DNA of 21,744 nt from contig CAYLNM010000073.1 of NCBI GenBank assembly GCA_964385045.1, forward strand, positions 1 to 21,744, written 5' to 3'. Position numbers and translations under genes: made by a program. The notes beneath the pieces were generated by a model. It saw only the letters and a program-made list of their open reading frames with translations, was not told the DNA's origin and did not search any database. Position 1 is the stretch's first letter. Each line of letters opens with the position of its first letter. Below are positions 8,272 to 16,431 of this stretch, piece by piece. The DNA is from CAYLNM01 sp964385045. Its GTDB lineage: Bacteria; Planctomycetota; Phycisphaerae; Phycisphaerales; SM1A02.

Positions 8272-9203
8272 GGGACGACCGGCGGGGGCGGCGGGCCCGG
8301 CGCCGCGGAGCCGGTCACCGGGGCCGTGACGTCGAAGCCGAGCTCGGCGAAGGTTTGCCGCGTCGCCGCGTCCGCGAGGACGGCCCAGACGGTGCGGGCG
8401 GCCGGGCGGGCGGCCCCCTCCGGGGTGAGGGCCGCCGCCCCCCGTACCGGGTGCGCCGGATCCACCGGCAGTCGGCCCAGCACGCGCACGCGGTCCGAGA
8501 TCGCGGCGTCGGTCGCGTAGACGATGCCGGCGTCCGCGTCCCCCGTCTCGACCCACGCGAGGGCCTGGCGCACGTTGGCGGCGACCACCAGCCGCGGCTC
8601 GACCGCCGTCCACGCCCCGGCTCGCGTCAGCGAACGTCGGGCGTGCCGGCCGGCGGGCACCGCGGACGGATCGGCGACGGCGACGCGGGCGAGACCGGGG
8701 GCGAGCAGCCGGCGCACGGTTCCGTCCTCGTCCGTGGTCGCGGCCGCGGCCTCGGCGGCCCCCGGGGTGCCGGCGGTCCCGGCGGGCACGATCAGCACCA
8801 GGCGATTGGCGGGCAGCGGGCGGCGCTCGGCCACGCGGCCCGCGGCCTCGAGCTCGTCCACCCAGTCGACGTCCGCCGACAGGAAGACGTCGCACGCGGC
8901 CCCCGCGATCACCTGCCGGGCCAGCGTCGAGGAGGCGGCGAAGGACATGCGAACCGGCCGACCGGCCGCGGCCTCGAGCCGCGGGGCGAGCGACTCGAGC
9001 ACGTTCGTCAGGCTCGCGGCGGCGAGGATCCGCACCGGAGCCTCGCGGGAGGCCACGTCGCGGTCGCCGCACGCGGCGACGAGCAGCAGCGCGGCGGCGA
9101 GCGGGGCGAGGAGCCGGGCGATCGCGCGACGCCCGGGGCTCGGGACGGGGCGGGTGGCGCACGCGGCGGGGGCGGCGGAAGACATGGAGCCGGCTCGAGG
9201 CAT
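8268..9203 (-). CDS. modA: Molybdate-binding lipoprotein ModA
   Basis: This 311-residue substrate-binding protein captures molybdate outside the cytoplasmic membrane. The N-terminus has a basic stretch, a hydrophobic segment and the lipobox LVAAC with C45, so it is likely lipid-anchored. ModA-type motifs follow in order: ILAAASL (S64), SFAASSTLARQ (S91/S92), DVFLSADVDWVDELE, ANRLVLIVP, ADPSAVPAGRHA (177-188) and AGIVYATDA (Y229). S64, the S91/S92 pair and Y229 fit the oxyanion ligands known in the family. ATG 9203 was chosen because GGTATCCTCGC, with a -10-like TATCCT, ends 4 nt upstream, which suggests a leaderless message. ATG 9185 would give a protein six residues shorter. The gene is divergent from the tricorn-like protease gene. 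The stop overlaps the modB start as GTGA. A short Pro-rich tail ends the protein. Confidence 0.93.
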
Positions 9204-9207
9204 CGGG

Positions 9208-9218
9208 GCGAGGATACC
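9208..9218 (-). promoter_or_regulatory. GGTAnnCTCGC start-proximal element of modABC
   Basis: On the minus strand this reads GGTATCCTCGC and ends 4 nt before the modA ATG at 9203. TATCCT matches the -10 consensus at four of six positions, and transcription would begin at or next to the A of the start codon. No convincing -35 is seen. The arrangement is identical to that of the zinc-ribbon gene. Confidence 0.5.
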
Positions 9219-9277
9219 GAGCGCGCTCCGCACCGCGTCCGGTACCGAACGCCGCACCCACGTGGATCGCTTTCGGG

Positions 9278-9306
9278 TACACATGCCGGCCTCGACCACC
9301 GCGGAG
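9278..9306 (+). promoter_or_regulatory. Candidate -10 and ribosome-binding site of the tricorn-like protease gene
   Basis: TACACAT at 9278-9284 is a weak -10 candidate within GGTACACATGC. GGAG at 9303-9306 lies 7 nt before the ATG at 9314 and supports that start. The site sits in the 110-bp divergent region shared with modA. Confidence 0.4.
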
Positions 9307-9313
9307 TCCCGCC

Positions 9314-12300
9314 ATGCCCGTCGCCCGCCGACTCGTCCCGGTCCTCCTTCTCCTCCTGCCGCTCGCGGCGACGCCGGCGTGCGCCGCATCGGACGCCGGC
9401 ACCGGCGCCGCGGCGGTGCCGCCGGCGGACGGCCGCGCCGTCCCGGCGCCGGACCCGGCCGCCGCGGACCCGGCCGCCGCCGAGCCCACCCGCCTCCTCC
9501 GCCAGCCCTCGATCGGCGACCGCCACGTCGTCTTCGCCTACGGCGGCGACGTGTGGATCGCCCCGCGGGAGGGCGGCGACGCCCGCCGGCTCACCGCGTT
9601 CGAGGGGGTCGAGACGGAGCCGCGGCTCTCGCCCGACGGGCGGCACGTGGCCTTCAGCGGCGACTACGACGGGAACACCGACGTCTTCGTCGTCCCGGTC
9701 GAGGGCGGCTCGCCCGAGCGGCTGACGTGGCACCCCGGCGACGACGTCGTCCGCGGCTGGACCCCGGACGGGGCGGTGCTCTTCGCCTCCGGCCGCGACG
9801 TCGCCCCGACCGGCCACCCGCGGCTCTGGACGATCCGGCCCGGCGACGCGATGCCCGAGCCGCTGCCGATCCCGCGGGCGATGAAGGGCGCGGTCGACGC
9901 GAGCGGTCGCCGCGTGGCCTACCAGAAGGTCCGGCCGTGGGACCTCGAGTGGCGCAACGAGCGGGGCGGGCAGGCCCAGCCGATCCGCGTCCTCGACCTC
10001 GAGACCCTCGAGCTGGCCCGCGTCCCGTGGGACGGCAGCGACGACACCGATCCGGCCTGGCTCGGCGGCGACGTGTACTTCCTCTCCGACCGCGACTTCA
10101 CGCGGAACCTCTACCGGTGGCGGCCGGGCTCGCCCGACGTCGAGCAGCTGACCTTTCACGTGGAGCACGACGCCCGGAACCTGCAGGCGGGCGGCGGCGC
10201 GCTGATCTACGAGCTCGACGGCCGGCTGCGGCGGCACGATCCGGCCACCGGGGTCGACGTCGCCGTCCCGATCACCGTGCGCGGCGACTTCCCGTGGACG
10301 CGGCCGCGCTGGCGTCCGGTCGCGGAGCAGGTGCGGCACGCGGCGCTCTCGCCCACCGGGGCCCGCGTGGTGCTCGAGGCCCGCGGCGAGATCCTCACCG
10401 TGCCCGCGGGCGACGAGGGCGACTGGCGGAACCTCAGCCGGTCGAGCGGCTCGGCCGAGCGGGCCCCGGCCTGGAGTCCCGACGGCCGGCATCTGGCCTG
10501 GTTCAGCGACGCGAGCGGCGAGTATCGGCTCATGATCGGCAGTCAGGACGGACTCGAGCCGCCGCGGGCGATCGATCTGCCGGACCCGAGCTTCCCCTAC
10601 CCGCCCACGTGGTCGCCCGACGGCACGCACCTCGTCTTCACCGACGAGGGCCGCACCCTCTGGGTGGTCGCGGTCGAGTCGGGCGAGGCCACCCGCATCG
10701 ACGGCGACACGTTCGCGGTGCCGGAGCGGTCGCTCTCGCCGGTGTGGTCGCCGGACTCTCGGTGGATCGCCTACGCCAAGCGGCTCGACAGCCGCATGCG
10801 GGCGATCATGCTGTACGCGCTCGAGACCGGCGAGATCACGCAGGTGACCGACGGCATGGCCGACGCGTGGAGCCCCGCCTTCGACGCGAGCGGCGACCAC
10901 CTGTGGTTCCTCGCGTCGACCACCGTCGGCCTCGCGAGCGGGTGGCTCGATCTGAGCAGCCTCGACCGCACGGTCACGGCCGGGCTCTACGCGGTGCTGC
11001 TGCTCGACGACGTCGACTCGCCGCTCGCCCCGACCCTCGGCGACGAGCCGGTGCGGGCGAGCGAGGACGAGGACGAGGAGGGCGGGGGGGCGGAGGGCGG
11101 GGCGTCGCCCCCGGAGCGTGACGCGGGCGACGATGCCGACGACGCCGACGCCGCCGACGACGCCGACGCCGATGATGACGCCGGCGACGCCCCTTCGATC
11201 GACGTCGCGGGCATCCGCGCCCGCATCGTCGCGATGCCGGTGCCGCAGCTCGGCTTCCGCCGACTCGTGGCGGGGCCGGCCGGCGTGGTCTTCCTCGCCG
11301 AGGACTCCTACGCCGTCGACGCCCGCGGCCGGCGGCTGCACCGCTTCTCGGCCGAGGACCTCGAGGTCGCGCCGTTCCTCGACGGCATCACCTCGGCGAG
11401 CGTCTCGCACGACCGCGAGCAGCTGCTGTACGCCGCGCCGGGCGGCACGTGGGGCGTGGTCCCGACCTCGGGCTCGCCGTCGGTCGGCGACGGCCGGCTC
11501 GACGTCGGGGCGCTGCGGGCCCGCATCGACCCCGCCGCCGAGTGGCGGCAGATCTTCACCGAGGCGTGGCGGCTGCACCGCGACTACTTCTACGTCGAGA
11601 ACCTGCACGGGGCGGACTGGGACGCGGTCCGCGCGCGGTACGAGCCGCTGGTGGGGCACGTGGCCCATCGCAGCGACCTCACGCACCTCATCGACATGGT
11701 CGGCGGCGAGATCGCGGTCGGGCACTCCTACACCGGTGGCGGCGACGTTCCGGAGCCCGAGTCGGTGCCGGTGGGCCTGCTGGGGATCGACGTCGAGATC
11801 GGCGATGGCCGCTACCGCATCGCCCGCATCCTCGACGGCGAGCCCTGGAATCCGGGGCTCGAGGCCCCGATGGCCCGCCCCGGCCTCGGCGTGTCGGAGG
11901 GCGCCTTCATCCTCGCGGTCGAGGGCCGGGAGCTCGACGCCGCGCAGAACTTCTTCGCCGCCTTCGAGCGGACGGCGGGGCGGGCGATCCGCCTGCACGT
12001 CTCGCCCACGACGTCGATGGACGACGCCCGCGTGGTCGTGGTCGAGCCGATCGCCGACGAGCGGCGGCTGCGCCGGCGGGAGTGGGTGGAGGCCAATCGC
12101 GAGCTCGTGCACGAGCGGTCGGACGGGCGGCTCGCCTACGTCTGGCTGCCGAACACGGGCACGGGCGGGTTCACGAGCTTCAACCGCGAGTACTTCGCCC
12201 AGCAGGACCGGGCGGGAGCGGTGATCGACGAGCGGTACAACGGCGGCGGCTTCGCGGCCGACTACATCGTGGACATCCTCGCCCGCGAGCGGCGCGGGTT

Positions 12301-12757
12301 CTTCAACAACCCGATCGGCGATCGCACCCCCTTCACCAACCCCCAGACGGGGATCTTCGGTCCCAAGGTGATGGTCATCAACGAGATGGCCGGCTCGGGC
12401 GGCGACCTGCTCCCGTGGATGTTCCGCGACATGGAGATCGGCCCCATCGTCGGCACCCGGACCTGGGGCGGGCTCGTCGGCATCTGGGACTACCCGCCGC
12501 TGGTCGACGGCGGCGTGATCACCGTGCCCCGCGGCGGCTTCTACACCGAGGAGGGCCGCTGGGCGGTCGAGAACGAGGGCGTGGCCCCGGACATCGACGT
12601 CGACATCACGCCGGCGGACTTCGCCGCCGGCCGCGACCCGCAGCTCGAGCGGGCGGTGGACGAGGCGCTGCGGATGCTCGAGGCCGGTGGGGCGCGGCCG
12701 ATCGTGCCCGAGCCGCCGGGGCCGATCCGGGCGCGGCGGGCGGCGCCGCGCGACTGA
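9314..12757 (+). CDS. Secreted tricorn-type S41 protease
   Basis: The 1147-residue protein starts with a signal peptide (MPVARRLVPVLLLLLPLAATPACA), then a Pro/Ala-rich stretch. Beta-propeller repeats of TolB/tricorn type follow (about 60-560, many SPDG or WSPD motifs). An acidic low-complexity insert lies at about 584-627. The catalytic part starts near 735 (EWRQIFTEAWRLHRDYFYVENLHG). H804 lies in AVGHSY, a PDZ-like segment covers about 815-905, and the C-terminal S41 core has GAVIDERYNGGG, the nucleophile S1028 in NEMAGSGGD, and VENEGVAPDIDV with E1088. In archaeal tricorn the catalytic histidine is preceded by serine; here Gly803 precedes and Ser805 follows it. The role is probably breakdown of peptides outside the cytoplasm. 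The gene stands alone, divergent from modA and convergent with the AI-2E gene. The family call is firm; oligomeric state and substrate are unknown. Confidence 0.93.
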   Translation: MPVARRLVPVLLLLLPLAATPACAASDAGTGAAAVPPADGRAVPAPDPAAADPAAAEPTRLLRQPSIGDRHVVFAYGGDVWIAPREGGDARRLTAFEGVETEPRLSPDGRHVAFSGDYDGNTDVFVVPVEGGSPERLTWHPGDDVVRGWTPDGAVLFASGRDVAPTGHPRLWTIRPGDAMPEPLPIPRAMKGAVDASGRRVAYQKVRPWDLEWRNERGGQAQPIRVLDLETLELARVPWDGSDDTDPAWLGGDVYFLSDRDFTRNLYRWRPGSPDVEQLTFHVEHDARNLQAGGGALIYELDGRLRRHDPATGVDVAVPITVRGDFPWTRPRWRPVAEQVRHAALSPTGARVVLEARGEILTVPAGDEGDWRNLSRSSGSAERAPAWSPDGRHLAWFSDASGEYRLMIGSQDGLEPPRAIDLPDPSFPYPPTWSPDGTHLVFTDEGRTLWVVAVESGEATRIDGDTFAVPERSLSPVWSPDSRWIAYAKRLDSRMRAIMLYALETGEITQVTDGMADAWSPAFDASGDHLWFLASTTVGLASGWLDLSSLDRTVTAGLYAVLLLDDVDSPLAPTLGDEPVRASEDEDEEGGGAEGGASPPERDAGDDADDADAADDADADDDAGDAPSIDVAGIRARIVAMPVPQLGFRRLVAGPAGVVFLAEDSYAVDARGRRLHRFSAEDLEVAPFLDGITSASVSHDREQLLYAAPGGTWGVVPTSGSPSVGDGRLDVGALRARIDPAAEWRQIFTEAWRLHRDYFYVENLHGADWDAVRARYEPLVGHVAHRSDLTHLIDMVGGEIAVGHSYTGGGDVPEPESVPVGLLGIDVEIGDGRYRIARILDGEPWNPGLEAPMARPGLGVSEGAFILAVEGRELDAAQNFFAAFERTAGRAIRLHVSPTTSMDDARVVVVEPIADERRLRRREWVEANRELVHERSDGRLAYVWLPNTGTGGFTSFNREYFAQQDRAGAVIDERYNGGGFAADYIVDILARERRGFFNNPIGDRTPFTNPQTGIFGPKVMVINEMAGSGGDLLPWMFRDMEIGPIVGTRTWGGLVGIWDYPPLVDGGVITVPRGGFYTEEGRWAVENEGVAPDIDVDITPADFAAGRDPQLERAVDEALRMLEAGGARPIVPEPPGPIRARRAAPRD
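11127..11189 (+). repeat. GAC/GCC codon repeat encoding an Asp/Ala insert
   Basis: Degenerate 6- and 9-bp repeats of GACGCC/GACGAC encode a run of Asp and Ala in the tricorn-like protease. They are preceded by a Glu/Asp and Gly-rich part containing a G7 tract at 11094-11100. The insert falls between the propeller region and the catalytic domain and is probably a disordered loop. Confidence 0.7.
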
Positions 12758-12850
12758 CCTCGGGCCGCGTCCGAGGACGATCGCGGGCCCTGCGCGCGGG
12801 CGGGCGGCGGGCGGCGTCGGCGTTCGTGGGCGGCCGCGGCCGACGAGGAC

Positions 12851-12883
12851 GCGGGCCGGGGCCGGGGCCGGGGCCGGGCCCGC
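12851..12883 (+). repeat. GGGGCC repeat flanked by an inverted repeat between convergent genes
   Basis: Three GGGGCC units (12858-12875) are enclosed by GCGGGCC (12851-12857) and GGCCCGC (12877-12883), which can pair as a 7-bp stem. Five runs of three or four G make G-quadruplex formation possible on the plus strand. The element lies in the 136-bp gap between the tricorn-like gene (ends 12757) and the AI-2E gene (ends 12894), so it may stop transcription. Confidence 0.6.
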
Positions 12884-12893
12884 GGCCGACCGG

Positions 12894-14177
12894 TCAGCGG
12901 TCGTCGGCGCGTTCGGGGAGGCGGTTCGACGCCTCGGGCGGATCGGCGTCCGACACCGGCGCGAGGTGACCATCCTGCGAGAGCATCACCGCGATCCAGC
13001 GGGTCTCGGGCACGTTGGCGAGGACGAGCAGGATCACGGCGGTGATGGGGACGGACAGGAACGCCCCCGGGATGCCCCAGATCAGGCTCCACCCCACGAG
13101 GGCGATCATCACCAGCAGGGGGCTCATGTTCAGGCGGCGCCCCATCACGCCGGGCTCGATGAGGTTCGCCACCGCGAGCTGGATCGCGGTCACGCCCACG
13201 CCCACGATCGCGAACTCCTTCAGCGTCTCGAACTGCAGCAGCGCGATCAGCGTCGGCAGCACCGTCGCGACCAGGGAGCCGACGTTGGGGATGAAGTTGA
13301 ACGCGAAGATCAGCACCGCCCAGAACTCGGCGAAGTCGAGGCCGACCAACCGCATCACGATGTACGAGAGGGCCGCGGTGAGCAGGCTGACGAGGGCCTT
13401 GAGCGCGAGGTAGACCGAGACGTCGTGGTCGATCCGCTTGAGCAGCACCGCGATGCGGCGACGGCGGCGATCGTCGGGGAAGGCGGCCACGAGCTTGCCG
13501 GCGAACCAGCCACGCTCCAGCAGCAGGAAGGCGAGATAGACGATCACGAGCCCGGTGGTCCCGGCCACGCCGGCGGCGCCCGAGGCGAGATCCGCGAGCA
13601 GGGCGGTGGGCTCGAAGGACGCCAGCAGCCGGTCCAGCAGGTCGACGTCCTCGAGCTGCAGTCGATCGGCCCAGACCGCGAGAAGCTCCTCGAGGCGGGC
13701 GCGATAGCGCGGGCCGGCCTCGATCACGTCAGTCACGTTCTTGACCAGCAGCTCCACCAGGAAGAGCCCGATCGAGGCGATCAGCAGGCCGGAGAGCGTG
13801 GTCGTCACCGGCCGGGGCAGCCGCCGGCCGCCGATCCGGACGTGCGACCACGCCCGCTCGAGGGCGTTGACGATCGCCAGCATCATGAAGGCGATCACCA
13901 GCGGGACGAGGAACGACTTGGCGGCGGCGATCGCCCAGACGCCGAGCACCGCGGCGACGATCATCGCCGCGGGCGAGCTTGCGGCCGACGCGACGGCGAG
14001 GACGGGAGTGGCGGCGGGGCCGAAGGGCGCCGGCGACCCGGGCGCGGTGCCGGTGGCGTCCGGGTCGGCGCCGGCGGCCGGCGACGCGTCCGATTCGCCC
14101 GAGACCCCGCGCGGATCACCCGACTCGGATGCGCCGGGACGGACGGGCTCGGAGCTGGACGGCGGGAGGTCGGTCAC
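12894..14177 (-). CDS. AI-2E family transporter (PerM-like membrane protein)
   Basis: This 427-residue multi-pass membrane protein has a disordered Ser/Pro/Ala-rich N-terminus (about 1-55) and membrane spans at about 70-105, 124-146, 203-221, 256-280 and 284-395. The family hallmarks are FNFIPNVGSLVATVLPTLIALLQ-like residues (293-315) and NLIEPGVMGRRLNMSPLLVM (338-357), followed by GWSLIWGIPGAFLSVPITA. The long hydrophilic loop at about 147-200 is normal for the family. Members export small molecules such as autoinducer-2 or act as ion antiporters; the substrate here cannot be told. GTG 14177 was chosen because AGGA lies 9 nt upstream and the preceding gene ends only 11 bp away. It is the third gene of an operon with the SRPBCC and zinc-ribbon genes. 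Many AI-2E family members are shorter, mainly because the N-terminal extension is absent. Confidence 0.9.
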   Translation of the reverse strand: MTDLPPSSSEPVRPGASESGDPRGVSGESDASPAAGADPDATGTAPGSPAPFGPAATPVLAVASAASSPAAMIVAAVLGVWAIAAAKSFLVPLVIAFMMLAIVNALERAWSHVRIGGRRLPRPVTTTLSGLLIASIGLFLVELLVKNVTDVIEAGPRYRARLEELLAVWADRLQLEDVDLLDRLLASFEPTALLADLASGAAGVAGTTGLVIVYLAFLLLERGWFAGKLVAAFPDDRRRRRIAVLLKRIDHDVSVYLALKALVSLLTAALSYIVMRLVGLDFAEFWAVLIFAFNFIPNVGSLVATVLPTLIALLQFETLKEFAIVGVGVTAIQLAVANLIEPGVMGRRLNMSPLLVMIALVGWSLIWGIPGAFLSVPITAVILLVLANVPETRWIAVMLSQDGHLAPVSDADPPEASNRLPERADDR

Positions 14178-14188
14178 GGACCGGCATC

Positions 14189-15052
14189 CTACTCGTGGCG
14201 GTCCGGCGGCCCGGCGGCCGTCTCGTCGGCCGCGGCCGCCGTGGCCGCCGTGGCCGCCGGGGTCGCCGTGGCCGCCGGGGCCCGCTCCTCGCCCCGCGGC
14301 GTGGAGGCGGCCCGGCGCGCGAGCCCGCGCATCATCGCGCGCTCCATCACGCAGTGCCCGGGGTCGATGAACAGCCGCCAGAGGGCGGCGTTCAGGAGGC
14401 CCGGCCGCCAGTCGGTGCGGGTGCGGACGATCAGTCGGCTCGCCGCCGGACCGCGGGACTCGAGGACGAACGCCCAGCTCGTACGGGTCCGGCGGCCCGG
14501 CGACGTCCCGGCGCCCTTCGGCGGCTCGTCGGCGGGCCGGCCGTCGGGCGTCCCCAGGAGCACGAGCGATCGCGGTGGGTCGACCGCCGCCACCCGCAGG
14601 GGCGGGGCGTGCGGGTGGATCGCCACGGGATCCCCGACCTCGCGCCGCTGCCATTCGGGGACGATCCGATCGGCGTTCCGCATGCGGCAGCCGACGAGGT
14701 TCTCCAGCCACGCGTGGCTGTAGAAGCCGCCGCGGTCCTGACCGACCTGGACCAGCCACGCCCAGGTCACGGAGGGGGTCGCGTCGACGTCGATCGCCCG
14801 CGTGCCGACCAGCGGTGCATTCGGGACCAGATCGTCGCCGGGCAGCGGCCGCCGTCGCTCGTCCGGGCGTGCCCCGGCGTCCGCCCACCGGCGGCGCGTG
14901 GCGAGGATGGCGGCGGGGGCGCCGACGAGGACGATCGCGGCGACCGCGAGGGTGGCGACCAGCGGCATCGCGGCGGGCGTGTCGGTGGTCCCGGCCGCGG
15001 CGCCGACGGCGACGGCCGGGGCGACGCCGATCGCGCCGACGTGGGGGTTCAC
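14189..15052 (-). CDS. SRPBCC-fold protein with an N-terminal membrane anchor
   Basis: The 287-residue protein has a hydrophobic segment at about 31-50, then an SRPBCC/polyketide-cyclase-like domain at about 78-250. Characteristic features are VGTRAIDVDATPSVTWAWLV, QVGQDRGGFYSHAWLENLVG, ADRIVPEWQRREVGDPV and the C-terminal helix IDPGHCVMERAMMRGLARRA. Such domains bind hydrophobic ligands in a deep pocket; most proteins of this subgroup are uncharacterised. The C-terminus is an Ala/Thr-rich tail (about 258-283) encoded by DNA repeats. GTG 15052 overlaps the stop of the upstream zinc-ribbon gene as GTGA, which implies translational coupling. An internal ATG at 14968 (residue 29) would still retain the membrane segment and is a possible alternative start. 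The ligand and role are unknown; co-expression with two membrane proteins suggests an envelope function. Confidence 0.85.
   Translation of the reverse strand: MNPHVGAIGVAPAVAVGAAAGTTDTPAAMPLVATLAVAAIVLVGAPAAILATRRRWADAGARPDERRRPLPGDDLVPNAPLVGTRAIDVDATPSVTWAWLVQVGQDRGGFYSHAWLENLVGCRMRNADRIVPEWQRREVGDPVAIHPHAPPLRVAAVDPPRSLVLLGTPDGRPADEPPKGAGTSPGRRTRTSWAFVLESRGPAASRLIVRTRTDWRPGLLNAALWRLFIDPGHCVMERAMMRGLARRAASTPRGEERAPAATATPAATAATAAAADETAAGPPDRHE
14235..14281. repeat. 9-bp GTGGCCGCC-type repeats in the SRPBCC gene tail
   Basis: Degenerate copies of GTGGCCGCC/GGGGTCGCC lie in the 3' end of the SRPBCC gene and encode its Ala/Thr-rich tail. The frame is kept with changes in copy number. Confidence 0.65.
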
Positions 15053-16416
15053 GGGACCGGCTCGGCCGCGAGGCCGTTCGCTCCGGTGTCGTCCGGCGGC
15101 ATCCGTTCGAGCACGGCCCCGATGCCGCGGCGCACGCGGAACAGCAGCAGCCAGCTCAGCGCGCTCGCGATCAGCGGGCCGACGAGCACGCACGCTCCGA
15201 CGACCGCGATCACGGGCAGGAGCCACATGTAGAGCCGGGCCCGTCGCTCGACCACCTCGTCCGGCAGACGCGGCGCGAGCCACTGGAGGTAGAGCATGGA
15301 GGCGAAGAATCGGGCGAGCTTCGCCAGCTCGGCCATCCCCGAGAAGCCGATCATCAGGAGCGTGCCGCCGGTGAGGCCGCCGGCGAGGGCGAAGCCGGGG
15401 TTGGTCAGGTTGCCGCTGATCGCCATGTTCACGACCGCCGACGCGGCGGCCAGGATGACGACGCCGCGGATGACGCGTCGCGGTCCGTCGCCGCGGGCCG
15501 ACGCCGGCAGGGCCGGATCGGGCTCGGTGAACAGCCACCAGCCGAGGAGGATCAGCAGCTCCAGCGCGGTGCCCGCGAGCACGAAGCCGATGCTGAGGAC
15601 CCGGATCCAGGCGTCGGGGCCGGCGGGGGCCGGCGGCGTCGGCGTGACCAGCGGCGGAGCGGCCGCGGCATCCGGAGGCGCGGCCGGAACCGGGGGAGCG
15701 GCCGGGGCGGCTCGCGGTCCACCCGCGGTGCTCGCGGACGTGGCCGGGTCGCCGGGCGTCGCGGCGGGGGGCGGCTCGCCGCGGTCCGGGGATGCTCCTG
15801 CGCCGGACACCTCTGCCGTCCCGGGCGCCTTGGCCGTCCCCGGCGCCTCGGCCGTCCCGGGCGCGACACCGGGACCGGGATCGCCCGGCTCGTCGCCCAT
15901 CGGTCGGACCGCGTGAGCCGCGGCGGCGCCCGGCGCCGTGGCGACGTCCCCCCCCGCCCGGGCGTCGGCCGGCGCCACCATCGAGGTCGGCGCCGCCGGC
16001 CCACCGGGGGTGGGGGCAGGGACAGGCGCGGGGACGGCCTGCAGGCCCCCCCCCGCCGCGCCGGCGAACGCGAAGACGAAGCCGCCCACGCCGGCGAGCA
16101 GGCCGAGCAGCACGTTCGCGAGGATGCCCGCGAGCAGCAGCGTCACGCCGAAGTGCAGCCGCCGCACGTATCGTCGGTCGCTCGATCGCAGCCGCGAGCC
16201 GTGAAGGGAGTGCGCGATCGCCGCGCCGCACTCGGGACACGCTCCGTCGGCGGCCTGACCGCGGATCGCGTACCCGCACCGCAGGCAGAACGCTCCCTCG
16301 TCCGCGACGCGGCCCGTCTCGTCGACGAGGACCGCCGGCGCCTCGGGCCCGTCCGGGCGACGCGGCGGGGGGGGCTGCGGCCCCGAGTCGGAGATCGGTG
16401 GCGGGGGGTCCGACAT
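15049..16416 (-). CDS. Zinc-ribbon multi-pass membrane protein with long Pro/Ala linker
   Basis: The 455-residue protein begins with a Pro-rich stretch. It has a CxxC...CxxC zinc ribbon (C44, C47, C60, C63: CLRCGYAIRG...CPECG) of the kind frequent in Phycisphaerae. A first hydrophobic segment covers about 89-123. A Pro/Ala/Gly linker of about 140 residues (125-265) includes three PGTA(E/K)-type repeats. Further membrane spans lie at about 271-295, 316-335, 345-362 and 396-427. I do not recognise a specific function. The ribbon probably sits on the cytoplasmic side and may act in assembly or interactions. ATG 16416 was chosen because GGTATGCTCGC ends 4 nt upstream; ATG 16428 would fall inside that motif. 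It is the first gene of the operon with the SRPBCC and AI-2E genes. Tracts of eight or nine identical bases at three places could slip and shift the frame. Confidence 0.85.
   Translation of the reverse strand: MSDPPPPISDSGPQPPPPRRPDGPEAPAVLVDETGRVADEGAFCLRCGYAIRGQAADGACPECGAAIAHSLHGSRLRSSDRRYVRRLHFGVTLLLAGILANVLLGLLAGVGGFVFAFAGAAGGGLQAVPAPVPAPTPGGPAAPTSMVAPADARAGGDVATAPGAAAAHAVRPMGDEPGDPGPGVAPGTAEAPGTAKAPGTAEVSGAGASPDRGEPPPAATPGDPATSASTAGGPRAAPAAPPVPAAPPDAAAAPPLVTPTPPAPAGPDAWIRVLSIGFVLAGTALELLILLGWWLFTEPDPALPASARGDGPRRVIRGVVILAAASAVVNMAISGNLTNPGFALAGGLTGGTLLMIGFSGMAELAKLARFFASMLYLQWLAPRLPDEVVERRARLYMWLLPVIAVVGACVLVGPLIASALSWLLLFRVRRGIGAVLERMPPDDTGANGLAAEPVP
15815..15868. repeat. 18-bp tandem repeats in the linker of the zinc-ribbon gene
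   Basis: Three 18-bp units (15815-15832, 15833-15850, 15851-15868), each starting GCCGTCCC, encode the repeated PGTAEA/PGTAKA/PGTAEV peptides in the linker. Confidence 0.75.
16046..16054. repeat. C9 homopolymer tract inside the zinc-ribbon gene
   Basis: Nine C residues on the plus strand (G9 in the mRNA) encode Gly-Gly-Gly just after the first membrane segment. The same gene has a C8 at 15948-15955 and a G8 at 16367-16374. Slippage here would truncate or rewrite everything after the first membrane span. Confidence 0.75.
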
Positions 16417-16420
16417 TCGC

Positions 16421-16431
16421 GCGAGCATACC
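16421..16431 (-). promoter_or_regulatory. GGTAnnCTCGC start-proximal element of the zinc-ribbon operon
   Basis: On the minus strand this reads GGTATGCTCGC and ends 4 nt before ATG 16416. TATGCT is -10-like and its last T is 8 nt from the A of the start codon, exactly as at modA. It suggests a leaderless transcript. No -35 was recognised. Confidence 0.5.

Noticed and set aside
9204..9389. An upstream start for modA at 9389.
   Set aside because: It would overlap the divergent protease gene and put over 60 non-signal-like residues before the lipoprotein signal sequence. ATG 9203 fits the shared start-proximal motif.
9008..12973. A 1321-codon minus-strand frame lies antisense to the tricorn-like protease gene.
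   Set aside because: It contains Arg/Pro/His/Val-rich shadow sequence without domains, and the plus strand has the signal peptide and catalytic motifs.
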